The notes beneath the pieces are model-generated. The model was given only the letters and a program-made list of their open reading frames with translations. It was not told the origin of the DNA and searched no databases. From Deltaproteobacteria bacterium (lineage in GTDB: Bacteria; Desulfobacterota; DSM-4660; Desulfatiglandales; HGW-15): a stretch of 5,215 bases of DNA. Location of the stretch: contig DAOVAK010000245.1 of the NCBI GenBank assembly GCA_030671095.1, forward strand, positions 1-5,215, in the 5' to 3' direction. Both the position numbers and the translations under genes were made by a program. Shown here piece after piece: positions 4,679 through 5,215 of this stretch (its first letter is position 1; every line of letters begins with the position of its first letter).

Positions 4679-5215
4679 TCACTCTAGATTTATTACTTCT
4701 TTAATGAGGCTTTCAGCAAGCCCTTGGCTGTCGGCTTCGAGAACGATGACCAGCAACTTACCCTTTAAGGCACCGGCCGACCACTTGGCATTTTCTAACA
4801 GGACCGGGCGCTTGGGGTCTGCTTCTGGCAAATAGGTCTTGAGAAATCGCATGTGTGCCTTTGCCGCTTTTCCCCTGTCAGGATACTGTACCAAAAGCAA
4901 CCGGGCATTTTCCTGTCCCTGCCTGTAGTCGGCAAGTGCAGCCTTTGTATGGGGTCCCAGGTTCAAGATATTTTCGTCTGCAAGATAGAAGTGGTAGTTC
5001 AACAAAATAGGGTGATGAAGGTACCTGGTAGTCCTGGGCTGAAGTCCCTTTTGGGGAAGCAACGAAAGGATTTTCGGCTTTGGACCCTCATGGGAAATGA
5101 GTGAGGCCACCTCTTTGGCCAGTCCCCTCACTGCATTTTCAGCGGCCGCTGATTCTTCCTCCATATAGATGGAGACAAAAAACCGATCTTTCCAGAAACT
5201 CAGCCAACCAGACCG
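4679..5215 (-). CDS. DUF6599-family protein, C-terminal part (5' end beyond the window)
   Basis: The minus-strand frame is open from the right edge to a TGA at 4679-4681, giving 178 visible residues. They begin RSGWLSFWKDRFFVSIYMEEE, so the Met codon at 5164 is internal and not the start. The family-like landmarks are W..F....FFVSIY (1-17), LLPQKGLQPRTTRYLHHP (about 52-69), YFYLADEN-type (NYHFYLADENILNLG, 73-87), ALADYRQG (92-99), ARLLLVQYPD (103-112) and a closing LLVIVLEADSQGLAESLIKEV segment with a short-chain regulatory-like beta-alpha pattern. DUF6599 proteins are of unknown function; members I recall are secreted or periplasmic proteins in Desulfobacterota and Acidobacteriota. The signal region would lie outside this window. 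The next gene downstream on the same strand is the Tat-exported DUF362 protein, but 686 bp of repeats separate them. Confidence 0.72.
   Translation of the reverse strand, partial: RSGWLSFWKDRFFVSIYMEEESAAAENAVRGLAKEVASLISHEGPKPKILSLLPQKGLQPRTTRYLHHPILLNYHFYLADENILNLGPHTKAALADYRQGQENARLLLVQYPDRGKAAKAHMRFLKTYLPEADPKRPVLLENAKWSAGALKGKLLVIVLEADSQGLAESLIKEVINLE

Noticed and set aside
4679..5164. Start of the DUF6599 gene at the Met codon at 5164
   Set aside because: The frame stays open to the window edge and the upstream residues RSGWLSFWKDRFFVSIY look like conserved family sequence, so this Met is internal.

Overview
The window most resembles a chromosome fragment of a mesophilic, roughly 50% GC anaerobe of the Desulfobacterota (old delta-proteobacteria) or a relative. 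This is inferred from the DUF6599 and Tat-exported DUF362 neighbours and from the dense dispersed palindromic repeats. No rRNA or taxonomic marker gene is present, so the assignment is tentative.

Layout. Positions 1-163 (+) hold the C-terminal end of a TPR-type protein that enters from the left edge. Positions 164-485 separate it from a convergent minus-strand block and hold no gene, only a nested set of palindromic dispersed repeats. The minus-strand block, in transcription order from the right edge, is: the C-terminal part of a DUF6599-family protein (4679-5215, 5' end outside the window); a 686-bp gene-free stretch packed with palindromes and 9-bp-period repeats; a Tat-exported DUF362-family protein (3093-3992); a 694-aa cytoplasmic protein with glycosyltransferase-A-like motifs (974-3058); and a 5-carboxymethyl-2-hydroxymuconate isomerase-like tautomerase (486-857).

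How the genes might work together. The DUF362 and putative glycosyltransferase genes are only 34 bp apart and are probably co-transcribed. The tautomerase lies 116 bp further on, across a dispersed repeat, and the DUF6599 gene lies upstream across the large repeat block, so their membership of the same transcript is uncertain. No shared pathway is evident. No other aromatic-degradation gene accompanies the tautomerase, and no glycan or compatible-solute gene accompanies the putative glycosyltransferase.

The most informative non-coding signals are three copies of a GTCATTGCGA...GCAATC repeat whose central 7-bp stems differ in sequence but all stay self-complementary, a ~114-bp imperfect palindrome at 4332-4445, and a small palindrome at 4173-4211 flanked by a 9-bp direct repeat that looks like a target-site duplication. 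I see no CRISPR array, tRNA, transposase or clear new defence system. The strongest candidate for something undescribed is the 694-aa protein.
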